From the NCBI GenBank assembly GCA_012274205.1, contig JAAOZY010000223.1, positions 1 to 34,915 on the forward strand: a stretch of 34,915 bases of DNA. The letters run 5' to 3'. This document shows positions 14,910 through 22,422 of this stretch, in pieces. A program made the translations under genes and the position numbers. Numbering within the stretch: position 1 is the first letter of the stretch; each line of letters opens with the position of its first letter. The stretch is from Betaproteobacteria bacterium. GTDB taxonomy: Bacteria; Pseudomonadota; Gammaproteobacteria; Burkholderiales; SG8-39. The notes below the pieces were generated by a model, which was not told the DNA's origin, ran no database searches, and saw only the letters and a program-made list of their open reading frames with translations.

Positions 14910-15258
14910 ATGCAGATTCCTTTTCGGCGAGGGCGGGTCGGAACAAGCGGGAGACGCCCTCATGTGCATCCCGTCAGCCAGAGGAAGCTCTGAATCCATT
15001 TCGGACTGAACGGGGGTTTCCGCTTGCAGGTTTTCCGGGATCAATGCGAACTCGGCCGGAAAAGCTCGGATGAGTGCATTGAATTATAACAAAAATTCAC
15101 TGTGCCTTGGGTGGCCGGGCGGGAGCGGGAGAAGTTTGCGCTTATCTCCTACAATAGCGCCGGGCGCATGGACAGGGACGCCGACAGACAAGGGCGTTCG
15201 ACTTTCGGCGCCGTCGGTAGCTAAGCTCTTGCGTATGGCCAGTCCAAGGAGATCTTCG
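14910..15258. other. 349-bp divergent intergenic region
   Basis: Lies between the minus-strand 62-residue/DUF302 pair and the plus-strand Tat-signal gene. It holds an extended -10 element for the minus strand (15083-15091). There is a TACAAT at 15150-15155 for the plus strand with no convincing -35, and AAGGAG at 15246-15251 as the ribosome site of the Tat gene. No gene is convincing here; in-frame extensions of both flanking genes into the gap look non-coding. Confidence 0.5.
15083..15091 (-). promoter_or_regulatory. Extended -10 promoter candidate for the 62-residue/DUF302 pair
   Basis: On the minus strand TGTTATAAT is a perfect TATAAT with the TGn extension. No good -35 hexamer is present, which extended -10 promoters can tolerate. 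A start near 15076 would leave a 5' leader of about 167 nt before the ATG at 14909. Confidence 0.5.
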
Positions 15259-16005
15259 ATGAAAGCGAAACTTGAATCGATGCCCGATCGGCGCCGTTTT
15301 TTCGGCGCCGCCATGCTTGCCGCTGCCGGCCTCGCTTTGGGAAGGTCGGCGCGTGCCGCGGGTTCTGCCTCCGGAAAAATCAAAATCGGCGTCATCGGCT
15401 CCGGCCGCGTAGGCGGGACGGTCGGCGAACTTTGGGTGAAATCCGGGCATGAAGTGATGTTCTCTTCGCTCGATCTCGAGCATGATCAGGCGCTGGCGGC
15501 GCGCCTCGGGGGCGGCGCGCGCGCGGGAACGACGAAACAAGCGGGCGCGTTTGGCGAGGCGCTGTTCATCGCCGTCCCGTACGCTGCATTGCCGCAGGTC
15601 GGGCGCGAGTTGGGAGATCTGCTCCAGGGCAAGATCGTGCTCGATGCCTGTAACCCGATCCCGGCGCGCGACGGCGAGATGGCGCTGGAGGCGCGGGCCA
15701 AAGGCACCGGCATAGCCTCGCCGCAGTTTCTGCCCGGCGCGCGCCTGGTGCGCGCCTTCAATTGCGTCGGCTACACGAGCATGAAAAGCGAAGCGCATCG
15801 TGCCGGAGATAAGCTCGGCATCCCCGTGGCTGCGGATGATCCGCAGGCGCTGCAACTCGCTGTTCGCCTGGTAGAGGATGCCGGGTTCGAGGCGGTGGTG
15901 GCAGGGGGGCTTGCGCGGGCGAAGGATTTCGATGCCGGCACGCCCATATTCGGCAGGGCGCTGACCGCGGCGGAAGTGCGCCGCGTACTCGGTCTCGCTT
16001 CCTAG
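15259..16005 (+). CDS. Tat-signal, NADP-binding Rossmann protein (F420-dependent NADP reductase-like)
   Basis: 248 residues. The N-terminus carries a twin-arginine signal: Arg11-Arg12-Arg13-Phe14-Phe15 followed by a hydrophobic Ala/Leu stretch and an Ala-Arg-Ala cleavage site near residue 33. After it comes a dinucleotide-binding Rossmann fold with GSGRVG at 47-52 and strand/helix pattern GKIKIGVIGSGRVGGTVGEL. The rest (FIAVPYAALPQV, KIVLDACNPI, RLVRAFNCVGY) matches the NADPH-dependent F420 reductase-like/pyrroline-reductase-like domain family. The start ATG has AAGGAG 7 bp upstream; an upstream reading from 15070 is not supported. Export of a pre-folded, cofactor-loaded oxidoreductase to the periplasm is inferred from the Tat signal. 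The substrate is unknown, and F420 itself need not be the cofactor. Single gene, 48 bp before the membrane protein. Confidence 0.82.
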   Translation: MKAKLESMPDRRRFFGAAMLAAAGLALGRSARAAGSASGKIKIGVIGSGRVGGTVGELWVKSGHEVMFSSLDLEHDQALAARLGGGARAGTTKQAGAFGEALFIAVPYAALPQVGRELGDLLQGKIVLDACNPIPARDGEMALEARAKGTGIASPQFLPGARLVRAFNCVGYTSMKSEAHRAGDKLGIPVAADDPQALQLAVRLVEDAGFEAVVAGGLARAKDFDAGTPIFGRALTAAEVRRVLGLAS

Positions 16006-16053
16006 CGGCCGTCGGCTTCAGACCGTGGACGTGTTCCGGCGCATGGCTGCGGG

Positions 16054-17379
16054 GTGAAGCAGTCGCTCGACTATCCTTGGCTGCGGCAGCTGCTTGCATT
16101 GCGGCCGGGCGAAGGGCGCGCGCTCGGCTGGTCGTTCGCGTATTTCTTTTTCCTGCTTGCGGGCTACTATGTGCTGCGGCCGCTGCGCGATGAAATGGGC
16201 ATCGCCGGCGGTGTGCGCAATCTGCATTGGCTGTTCACTGCGACTTTCGCCGTCATGCTCGCCGCCGTGCCGGCATATGGTGCCCTAGTCGCGCGGCTGC
16301 CGCGCAGGCGCTTCATTCCGCTGGTCTACCATTTCTTCGTCGCCAATATTGCCGTATTCTGGCTGCTGCTGAGCTTCGACCTGGGCAAGGTTCAGGTTGC
16401 GCGGGTGTTCTTTGTCTGGATCAGCGTGTTCAATCTGTTCGCGGTTTCGGTATTTTGGTCCTACATGGCGGATCTGTTCGCGAGCGAGCAGGGCAAGCGC
16501 CTGTTCGGGTTCATTGCGGCCGGCGGCTCCGCCGGGGCGCTGCTGGGCCCGCTGCTGGCTGTGGGACTCGCGCTTCCGCTGGGTCCGGTCAATCTGCTTA
16601 TCGTCGCGGCCCTGTTGCTGGAACTCGCGGTGCTGTGTGCGCGGCGGCTGGAAACAGCAGCGCCGCCGGCCGCTGCGGTCGGCGCCCCGCACGCAGATAC
16701 GACAGCAGCACCGCCGGGCTCGGCCGGCCTCGGCGGGGGCTGGCTCACGGGCATCGCGATGGTGCTGCGCTCGCCGTATCTGGCGGGCATCGCGCTGTGG
16801 GTCGCGCTGCTGTCGCTTGCAGGCACCTTCCTTTATTTCCAGCAGGCGAACATCGTCGCCGCAGCCTCCGACGATCCGGCGGTGCGCACCCGGATATTCG
16901 CCAGCATCGACCTGGCGATCGGCATCCTGACCCTCATCGTTCAGTTGCTGGCGACCGGAAAGCTGATCGGCCGTTTCGGCGTCGGACGTGCAGCCGCGGC
17001 GCTGCCGCTGGTATTTGTGCTGGGTTTTCTGCTGCTGGCCGTCGCGCCGATGCTGCTGGTGGTGGTCGCTTTCCAGGCGATCCAGCGCACCGCAAATTTC
17101 GCCTTGTCGAATCCGGCGCGGGAGGTGTTGTTTACAGTGTTGCAGCGCGAGGAGAAATACAAGGCCAAGAACGTGATCGACATCGTCGTGTTTCGCGGGG
17201 CGGATGCGGCCAGTGGCTGGCTGTTCGCGCTGATGCGCGGCGCCGGGCTGGAGCTGTCGACGCTATCATTGGCCGCGGTGCCGCTGGCCGGCGTCTGGTT
17301 CGCACTGGCCCTTGCGCTCGGACGCGCGCAGGAACGCCGCGCGGCAGCGGCCACTATCGTCGACGGGAGCACACCATGA
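16054..17379 (+). CDS. ATP/ADP-translocase-like / MFS-type integral membrane protein
   Basis: A 441-residue polytopic protein with about 12 predicted membrane segments, recognisable as the bacterial group related to NTP/NDP translocases within the MFS fold. The N-terminal GYYVLRPLRDEMG, LARLPRRRFIPLVYHFF-type loop, SYMADLFASEQGKRLFGFIAAGGSAGALLGP, and the later NPAREVLFTVLQREEKYKAKNVIDI are typical of that group. In free-living bacteria these proteins are not known to import host ATP, and the substrate is unknown. The GTG start at 16054 begins just before the conserved part. Its TGA overlaps the ATG of the next gene (ATGA), so the two are translationally coupled. A Pro/Ala/Gly-rich linker sits between the two halves (about 205-225). 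Confidence 0.8.
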   Translation: MKQSLDYPWLRQLLALRPGEGRALGWSFAYFFFLLAGYYVLRPLRDEMGIAGGVRNLHWLFTATFAVMLAAVPAYGALVARLPRRRFIPLVYHFFVANIAVFWLLLSFDLGKVQVARVFFVWISVFNLFAVSVFWSYMADLFASEQGKRLFGFIAAGGSAGALLGPLLAVGLALPLGPVNLLIVAALLLELAVLCARRLETAAPPAAAVGAPHADTTAAPPGSAGLGGGWLTGIAMVLRSPYLAGIALWVALLSLAGTFLYFQQANIVAAASDDPAVRTRIFASIDLAIGILTLIVQLLATGKLIGRFGVGRAAAALPLVFVLGFLLLAVAPMLLVVVAFQAIQRTANFALSNPAREVLFTVLQREEKYKAKNVIDIVVFRGADAASGWLFALMRGAGLELSTLSLAAVPLAGVWFALALALGRAQERRAAAATIVDGSTP

Positions 17380-18200
17380 GCAGCACCAAGCCCTTACGCA
17401 TGCCGATTCTGTTCTTCGGTCATGGCAGTCCCATGAACACGCTCGCGCACAACAAATACACCGAGGCCTGGCATGCCATGGGCGCAGCCGTGCCCAGGCC
17501 GAAGGCGATCCTCTCGATTTCCGCGCATTGGTACACGCGCGGCAGCGCGGTGACGGCGATGGCGCAGCCACGGACGATCCACGACTTCGGCGGTTTCCCG
17601 CAGGCGCTGTTCGACCAGCAATACCCTGCGCCCGGCGATCCGGCGCTGGCGGCGCGCGTGCGCGAGCTGCTCGCGCCGCTGCCGGTCGCCATGGATCAAT
17701 CCTGGGGCCTGGACCACGGCACCTGGTCAGTGCTGGTGCACGCGTTTCCGCATGCGGACGTGCCGGTGGTGCAGCTGAGCATGGATGCGACCAAGCCCCC
17801 GGACTTTCACTACGAACTCGGTCAGCGCCTGGCGGCGCTGCGCGAGGAGGGCGTGCTCGTCATCGGCAGCGGCAATGTGGTGCACAATCTGATGCTGATG
17901 CAGCGCGTCGAAGGCGCGCCGCCCTACGTCTGGGCGCGGCGTTTCAATGAACGCATGCGCGCGGCACTCGCTTCGGGCGAGCATCGGACGCTGATCGATT
18001 TCGATGGCATCGGCGAGGATGCGCGCCTGTCGGTGCCCACGCCCGAGCATTTTCTGCCCTTGCTCTACATCGCCGGGCTGCAGTCGGGCGATGAGACCAT
18101 GGTATTCGCCGTCGACGGTTACGAAGCCGGTTCGCTGGGGATGCTCAGCGCGGCCGCGGGAATGCCTGCACAATGGACCGGCAGCAGCGCGGCGCCCTGA
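17376..18200 (+). CDS. ygiD: Extradiol ring-cleavage dioxygenase, YgiD/DODA class III family
   Basis: 274 residues of the 4,5-DOPA extradiol dioxygenase-like family (LigB superfamily). The expected metal ligands are all in place: His16 in FFGHGSPMN, His51 in ISAHWYT, and His225 in TPEHFLPLLY. The catalytic-pocket motif WGLDHGTW is at 110-117. E. coli YgiD can open the DOPA ring; the natural substrate here is unknown and the cofactor may be zinc or iron. The ATG overlaps the stop of the membrane protein gene by 4 bp, so the two form an operon. The reading frame is the main one from 17376 on; the upstream extension of this frame is a shadow of the membrane gene. Confidence 0.9.
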   Translation: MSSTKPLRMPILFFGHGSPMNTLAHNKYTEAWHAMGAAVPRPKAILSISAHWYTRGSAVTAMAQPRTIHDFGGFPQALFDQQYPAPGDPALAARVRELLAPLPVAMDQSWGLDHGTWSVLVHAFPHADVPVVQLSMDATKPPDFHYELGQRLAALREEGVLVIGSGNVVHNLMLMQRVEGAPPYVWARRFNERMRAALASGEHRTLIDFDGIGEDARLSVPTPEHFLPLLYIAGLQSGDETMVFAVDGYEAGSLGMLSAAAGMPAQWTGSSAAP

Positions 18201-18244
18201 TGTGGGACTATGATGGTTTGCTGCAGTAAGCGGAGGAGCGCGAA

Positions 18245-19051
18245 ATGCGGGTGTTGATGGCGGCAGGGATCGCTGTTGGATTGTTGTGCACGGCTTGCGC
18301 ACTGGCAGGCGATTTCGACGAGGGCGTGAAGGCGTACAAGGCCAAAGACTACGCAAAGGCGATCGAATACTGGCAGAAGGCGGCAGCGCAGGGGGATGCC
18401 GTCGCTCAGTTCACCCTCGGCTTTGTCAACGAAAAGGGCCAGGGCACGCCGGTGGACTATCGCAAGGCGGCGGACTGGTACCGGCAGGCGGCACAGCGCG
18501 GAAACGCCGCGGCGCAGACCAATCTCGGCTTCCTCTACGAAAAAGGACAGGGCTTGGCGCAGGACAATGGCCAGGCCGTGTACTGGTACCGCAAGGCAGC
18601 GGAGCAGGGGATGGTGGAAGCGCAATTCAACCTCGGCCGCATGTACCAGACCGGGCAGGGCGTGGCGCAGGACTACGGCGAGGCCGCAAGCTGGTTCAGC
18701 AAGGCCGGCGAACAGGGGCACACCTGGGCGCAATCCTCGCTGGGTCTGATGCACGAAACCGGACAGGGCGTTGCGCGCGACTACAAGCAGGCGGTCTATT
18801 GGTATCAGAAGGCGGCGGAGAAAGGCGACGCGCGCGCGCAGTACGACCTCGGCCGGATCTACGAAGCGGGGCAGGAAGGCGTGCCGATGGATTATGTGGA
18901 AGCGCACAAGTGGTGGGCTGTCGCCGCAAGCAACGGCGAAGAGCGGGCGCGGCGCAGCCGCTTGCTGGTTGAACGCCTGATGAGCCCGGAGCAGATCGCC
19001 GAGGCGAAGCGGCGCGCCGACGACTGGCTGAAAGCGCACCCGGCCAAATAG
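18245..19051 (+). CDS. Exported Sel1-repeat (TPR-like) protein
   Basis: 268 residues. An N-terminal signal peptide (MRVLMAAGIAVGLLCTACALAG) is followed by at least five Sel1-like repeats of about 36 residues. Each has the pattern A-x2-Y-W-x2-KAA-EQG-x-A-x-AQ-x-x-LG-x-x-Y-x-x-GQG-x-x-x-DY. Such solenoids bind proteins, and periplasmic ones often serve cell-envelope or secretion functions; the partner is unknown. A strong ribosome site (GGAGGAG at 18232-18238) precedes the ATG. There is no neighbouring gene that clearly defines its job. A non-lipidated signal is more likely, since the Cys at 18 is not in a good lipobox. Confidence 0.85.
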   Translation: MRVLMAAGIAVGLLCTACALAGDFDEGVKAYKAKDYAKAIEYWQKAAAQGDAVAQFTLGFVNEKGQGTPVDYRKAADWYRQAAQRGNAAAQTNLGFLYEKGQGLAQDNGQAVYWYRKAAEQGMVEAQFNLGRMYQTGQGVAQDYGEAASWFSKAGEQGHTWAQSSLGLMHETGQGVARDYKQAVYWYQKAAEKGDARAQYDLGRIYEAGQEGVPMDYVEAHKWWAVAASNGEERARRSRLLVERLMSPEQIAEAKRRADDWLKAHPAK

Positions 19052-19178
19052 GGCAGCTCCTGCGGCCGGCGAAATTGCGCTGGCGCCGGGGCTTGCCGGA
19101 TGCGTTCTGCAGCGCTTGAAAGCAGCCTCGGAATACGTTGCGAATTGAAATTTTTTGCAACGCCCACTATAGGGGAGT

Positions 19179-19204
19179 ATGAGGGGAGTTATCCCATCAT
19201 TTTG
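19179..19204 (+). terminator. Weak bidirectional terminator candidate between the Sel1 gene and ipdC
   Basis: ATGAGGG and CCCATCAT form a stem with one mismatch (19179-19200) around an AGTTAT loop and are followed by TTTT. It lies in the 157-bp gap between two convergent genes. A stretch of six T lies at 19151-19156. Weak evidence. Confidence 0.3.
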
Positions 19205-19208
19205 AACT

Positions 19209-20831
19209 CTAGGCGCGCTTGCTCTTGACCCCTTCGACGAAACGCGTCAGCGTCGGGGACTTCGCGCCGCGCGCGACCATGGCCTCGATCAGCTGGAATT
19301 TTCCACGCCGGCGCTGCGCTTCGTTCAGCGCTTGTACCAGTTCGCCGCGGGTGTGCACGCGCACGCCTTCGCCGCCCAGTGCATTTGCCGCTTCGGCGAA
19401 GTGCCAGTCTGCGAGGTCGTTGAATTTGGATTCCGGCTGGAACGCGCGCAGCATTTCCCAGCTTGCGTTGTTGATCAGCAGCACGATCGGGTCCCAACCG
19501 TAGCGCAGGCAATTTCCCAGTTCCCAGCCGGTCATCTGGAACGCGCCGTCGCCGACGATGATCAGCGGGCGCTGGCCGGTCGCCGCCTGCAGCCCCAGGC
19601 CGGCAGGCACGCCGAAGCCCATGGTCGCGTAATAGCCCGGCGCCACCAGCGCAGTATGCTCGACGTCCATCGCCAGGAACATGCAGTCGCCGATATCGGT
19701 TGCAATCGGCATTTTGCCGTGTGCGTCCATCAGGTCATTGATCGCGGTCGCGATGTCCAGCGGCGTAATCGGCGCGGCGTCCGCCGGCAGCCGGCGCGGG
19801 TAGCTCGCCGGCGCAGGGTGCGGCGCGGCAGCGGCGCGCGTGGCCGGAAGGCGCGCGAGCAGGGCATCGACCAAGGGGCCGAGCGGGATTTCCGGATAGA
19901 CGTGATGGCCGATGCATACCTGCCGGTTCAGCGCCTGGATCGACATGCGCAGGTCGATGTGCATGGCCGATACGCCAAGATTGGTGTCGGAGACGATCAC
20001 ACCGAGCAGAAACAGCGCGTCGGACTTCTCCACCAGTTCGGTGATCGCGGGCAGTCCGGCTACGCCGATGTAGGTGCCAAGCAGCGGCGCGTCGGTATTG
20101 GCCAGCAGTCCGCGGCCAAGCAGGCTGGTGACCACCGGCAGCCCCAGGCGGCGCGCAAGTTCGGCCACCCGCTGCTCCAGCCCGAAGCGGCGCACTTCGA
20201 CGCCAATCATGAGCACCGGCGAACGCGCCGCGCGCAGACGCGCCAGAATTTCATCGGCACATGCGGCCAATGCCTCGGGGTCGAACGCGGGCTCGGGCGC
20301 CGCAGCCACCGCCTCGCAGGGCAGGGTCACCATGTCGCGCGGCAATTCGATGTACACCGGCTGCGAATTGCTGAGGCAGGCGCGCAGCACGCGCGCGATT
20401 TCGGCGGGCGCGCTGCGCGCATCGGTAAGGCAGGTCTGTGCGCAGGTGATCTCCTCGAAGATGCGCAGCTGCGAGTCGAGCGACTTGGCCTGATGATGCA
20501 GCAGCAGACCGCGCTGCGCCTCGCCTTTGCCCGGTGCCCCGGACACCACTACCACCGGTGACTTTTCGGCAAAGGCGGCGGCAACCGGATTGACCATATT
20601 GAGCGCGCCTGCACCATAGGTAACGACCGCCACCCCGAGCGCCGAGTGGATGCGCGCGGCTGCGTCGGCGGCGAAGCCGACCGCCGGCTCATGGCTTAGT
20701 GTATACAGCGGCAGGATGGCGCTCTCTTCGATGACTTTGAAGAACGGCAGCGCGTAATCCCCGGGAATGCCGAAAATTTCGCGCGCGCCATGCGCCTTGA
20801 GTGCGTGCAGCAACGCTTCCGACAGATTCAT
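19209..20831 (-). CDS. ipdC: Indolepyruvate/phenylpyruvate decarboxylase, ThDP-dependent
   Basis: 540 residues of the thiamine-diphosphate enzyme family, closest in my recall to the Azospirillum IpdC/PPDC. It shares the opening LxEALLHALKAHGAREIFGIPGDYALPFFKV pattern and the block LSHEPAVGFAADAAAR with catalytic Glu48. The ThDP/magnesium motif starts at GDG (427-429) and continues AFQMTGWELGNC with the paired Asn downstream. Decarboxylates 2-keto acids such as indole-3-pyruvate or phenylpyruvate to aldehydes, an indole-acetic acid or Ehrlich-pathway step. The ATG at 20831 is backed by GGGAGAA and starts the conserved domain; a longer reading to 21020 is not supported. It stands alone, with a palindrome/DnaA-box-like region ahead of it. 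Confidence 0.85.
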   Translation of the reverse strand: MNLSEALLHALKAHGAREIFGIPGDYALPFFKVIEESAILPLYTLSHEPAVGFAADAAARIHSALGVAVVTYGAGALNMVNPVAAAFAEKSPVVVVSGAPGKGEAQRGLLLHHQAKSLDSQLRIFEEITCAQTCLTDARSAPAEIARVLRACLSNSQPVYIELPRDMVTLPCEAVAAAPEPAFDPEALAACADEILARLRAARSPVLMIGVEVRRFGLEQRVAELARRLGLPVVTSLLGRGLLANTDAPLLGTYIGVAGLPAITELVEKSDALFLLGVIVSDTNLGVSAMHIDLRMSIQALNRQVCIGHHVYPEIPLGPLVDALLARLPATRAAAAPHPAPASYPRRLPADAAPITPLDIATAINDLMDAHGKMPIATDIGDCMFLAMDVEHTALVAPGYYATMGFGVPAGLGLQAATGQRPLIIVGDGAFQMTGWELGNCLRYGWDPIVLLINNASWEMLRAFQPESKFNDLADWHFAEAANALGGEGVRVHTRGELVQALNEAQRRRGKFQLIEAMVARGAKSPTLTRFVEGVKSKRA

Positions 20832-20878
20832 GCTGTTCTCCCGAGCGCCGCCTGGCAAGACCTGCGGCGCAAGAATTT

Positions 20879-20913
20879 TTACCCACAGATTCTGTGGATA
20901 AGCCTGTGGATTG
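20879..20913. promoter_or_regulatory. Palindrome and DnaA-box-like cluster ahead of ipdC
   Basis: CCACAGA-T-TCTGTGG (20883-20897) is a perfect 7-bp inverted repeat. TGTGGATAA at 20893-20901 is the exact reverse complement of the DnaA box TTATCCACA. TTACCCACA at 20879-20887 and TGTGGATTG at 20905-20913 are near matches. The cluster ends about 48 bp before the ipdC ATG, overlapping where its promoter should be (weak -10 TAAAAA on the minus strand, 20881-20876). It may be an operator or a DnaA-binding site; which one cannot be told from sequence. Confidence 0.45.
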
Positions 20914-21073
20914 TTACGCAATCGAAGTTCACCTGCTTCGAAAGAACCGTCAAATAATTGGGACTGATCACAAATTGAGCGCCGCGAAAAGCAATTTCCG
21001 GGCCGAGCTGTCCGGTACACGACGCCGGCATCATCGCTTTATTGGCGCCGGGCCGCAAGCACGTTAGCGCAGC

Positions 21074-21102
21074 TTGGGCGAGACGGCCCGATCCTCTACA
21101 AT
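21074..21102 (+). promoter_or_regulatory. Promoter candidate for the methyltransferase gene
   Basis: TTGGGC (21074-21079), 17-bp spacer, TACAAT (21097-21102). Expected start near 21109, about 43 nt before the ATG. Confidence 0.55.
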
Positions 21103-21151
21103 AGCGCGCTGCGTGGGCCGCAGGAGTTTCCGTCCGACAGGAGTTTCACCG

Positions 21152-21802
21152 ATGGCAGAACAACACAGCGACCGAGCCGTGCCGCGTTCGCTCGAACAAG
21201 CGCTGATACGCTGGGAATCGCGATTCAGCGTGGGCGAATATCTGTTCGGAGAACGTCCGAACGCTTACCTGGCGTCGAAAGCCGGCTTGCTCGCGAAGGG
21301 CAGCCGCGCGCTGTCGATCGCCGATGGCGAGGGCCGCAACAGCGTCTGGCTCGCGCAGCAGGGCCTGCGCGTGGATGCGTTCGATTTTTCACCTACTGCG
21401 GTGGCCAAGGCGGAGCGGCTTGCGCTGAGCCGCGGCGTGCGTGTCGGCTTCAATGTATGCGAAACCTTCGCCTGGCCGTGGGAGCCCGCGGCGTACGACC
21501 TGGTCGCCGCAATTTTCATCCAGTTCGCCTCGCCGGAAGTTCGCGCGAAGCTGTTCCCGCTGATCGCGCAGACGCTGAAGCCGGGCGGAATGCTGATCCT
21601 TCAGGGCTATCGCACCGAGCAACTGCAATACGGCACCGGCGGCCCGCCGGAACACGATCACCTGTATACCGAGGAATTGGTGCGCGGGCTGCTGCAGGAC
21701 ATGGACCTCCTGGAGCTGCGCTGCTACGACGAACACGTCGACGAGGGCAAGGGGCACTCCGGCATGTCGGCGCTCATCGGCGCGCTCGCGCGCAAGCGCT
21801 AG
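21152..21802 (+). CDS. Class I SAM-dependent methyltransferase (TehB-like)
   Basis: 216 residues. The methyltransferase fold is seen in the motif order: ALSIADGEGRNSVWLAQQGLRVDAFDFSPTAVAKAERLA (motif I and the acidic end of beta 2, about 50-90), YDLVAAIFIQF (motif IV), and LKPGGMLILQGY (post motif). The DGEGRNSVWLA form is typical of the TehB/tellurite-resistance-like group, but the substrate here cannot be told. The ATG at 21152 has AGGAG at 21139-21143; the longer upstream reading is not supported. It is convergent with uspA, with stop codons 15 bp apart. Confidence 0.85.
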   Translation: MAEQHSDRAVPRSLEQALIRWESRFSVGEYLFGERPNAYLASKAGLLAKGSRALSIADGEGRNSVWLAQQGLRVDAFDFSPTAVAKAERLALSRGVRVGFNVCETFAWPWEPAAYDLVAAIFIQFASPEVRAKLFPLIAQTLKPGGMLILQGYRTEQLQYGTGGPPEHDHLYTEELVRGLLQDMDLLELRCYDEHVDEGKGHSGMSALIGALARKR

Positions 21803-21817
21803 CGCCGGCGCAGCCCC

Positions 21818-22261
21818 TCACCTGACGATCAGGACCGGAATCGTCGAGTGGGCCAGCACTTTCTGCGTTTCGCTGCCGAGCAGCAAACCGGAAATGCCGC
21901 GCCGCCCGTGCGAAGCCATCACGATCAGATCGCAGCGCTGTTCCGCGGCGGTGCGGATGATCGCCTCGAACGTCGAGAAATCGGCGACGAAGGCGGTCTC
22001 CGCCTTGGTACCTTCGCCTGCGGCGATTTCCGCCGCCGCGTCCAGCAGACCGCGCTCCTCGTCCTCGATTTCCTGCAGCAACACTTTTCCGCCCAGGTTG
22101 CTCGCCGCACCGCCCTCGACGTGGTGCGGAATTTCAATCGGTGAGCGGACATGCAGCAGCAGCAGCCTTGCCCCCAGCGAATGCGCCAGGCTCGCCGCCG
22201 TCGCCACCGCCTTGTTGGAAGAGCCGGAGCCGTCGGTTGGCAGCAGGATGTTCTTGAACAT
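21818..22261 (-). CDS. Universal stress protein, UspA family
   Basis: 147 residues of a single Usp domain. Starts MFKNILLPTDGSGSSNKAV, and has the ATP-binding motif pattern MASHGRRGISGLLLGSETQKVLAHSTIPVLIV (G-x2-G-x9-G-S/T), so it likely belongs to the ATP-binding Usp type. Usp proteins respond to starvation and stress; the exact role here is unknown. The preferred start is the ATG at 22261, since a longer reading upstream adds a non-conserved Arg/Pro stretch. It ends 15 bp from the stop of the methyltransferase and follows the receiver-domain gene by 161 bp on the same strand; that gap shows no clear features. Confidence 0.88.
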   Translation of the reverse strand: MFKNILLPTDGSGSSNKAVATAASLAHSLGARLLLLHVRSPIEIPHHVEGGAASNLGGKVLLQEIEDEERGLLDAAAEIAAGEGTKAETAFVADFSTFEAIIRTAAEQRCDLIVMASHGRRGISGLLLGSETQKVLAHSTIPVLIVR

Positions 22262-22422
22262 GAGCAGTATTCCGCAAGTGTATCGCCGGGGTCCTGGATT
22301 CCGCAGCGGCAATGAAGCTGCTGCGGGTATGCGCAGCGTAACCGGATGCGTTCGCCTAGTCTACGCTGCCGCGGCCGGGATGCGCTTGCTGCGCGCGATA
22401 AGGCGACATAGTCTGCGGATGA

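Larger units (their letters stand above)
20832..21151. other. 320-bp divergent intergenic region ahead of ipdC
   Basis: Separates ipdC (minus strand) from the methyltransferase (plus strand). On the ipdC side it holds the palindrome and DnaA-box-like sites at 20879-20913. On the methyltransferase side it holds a promoter (21074-21102) and a repeated CAGGAGTTTC, the second copy being the ribosome site. I see no gene here. Confidence 0.5.

Noticed and set aside
18200..18229. Nine-codon frame MWDYDGLLQ overlapping the ygiD stop (TGATG)
   Set aside because: It is too short to support, has no ribosome site of its own, and the Sel1 gene has a strong one directly after it.
20879..20913. Chromosomal replication origin
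   Set aside because: There is only one perfect DnaA box, and no dnaA, dnaN, gidA or AT-rich unwinding element nearby.
20689..21020. N-terminal extension of the ipdC frame
   Set aside because: The extension has no family match, crosses the promoter region, and the ATG at 20831 has a ribosome site and begins the conserved domain.
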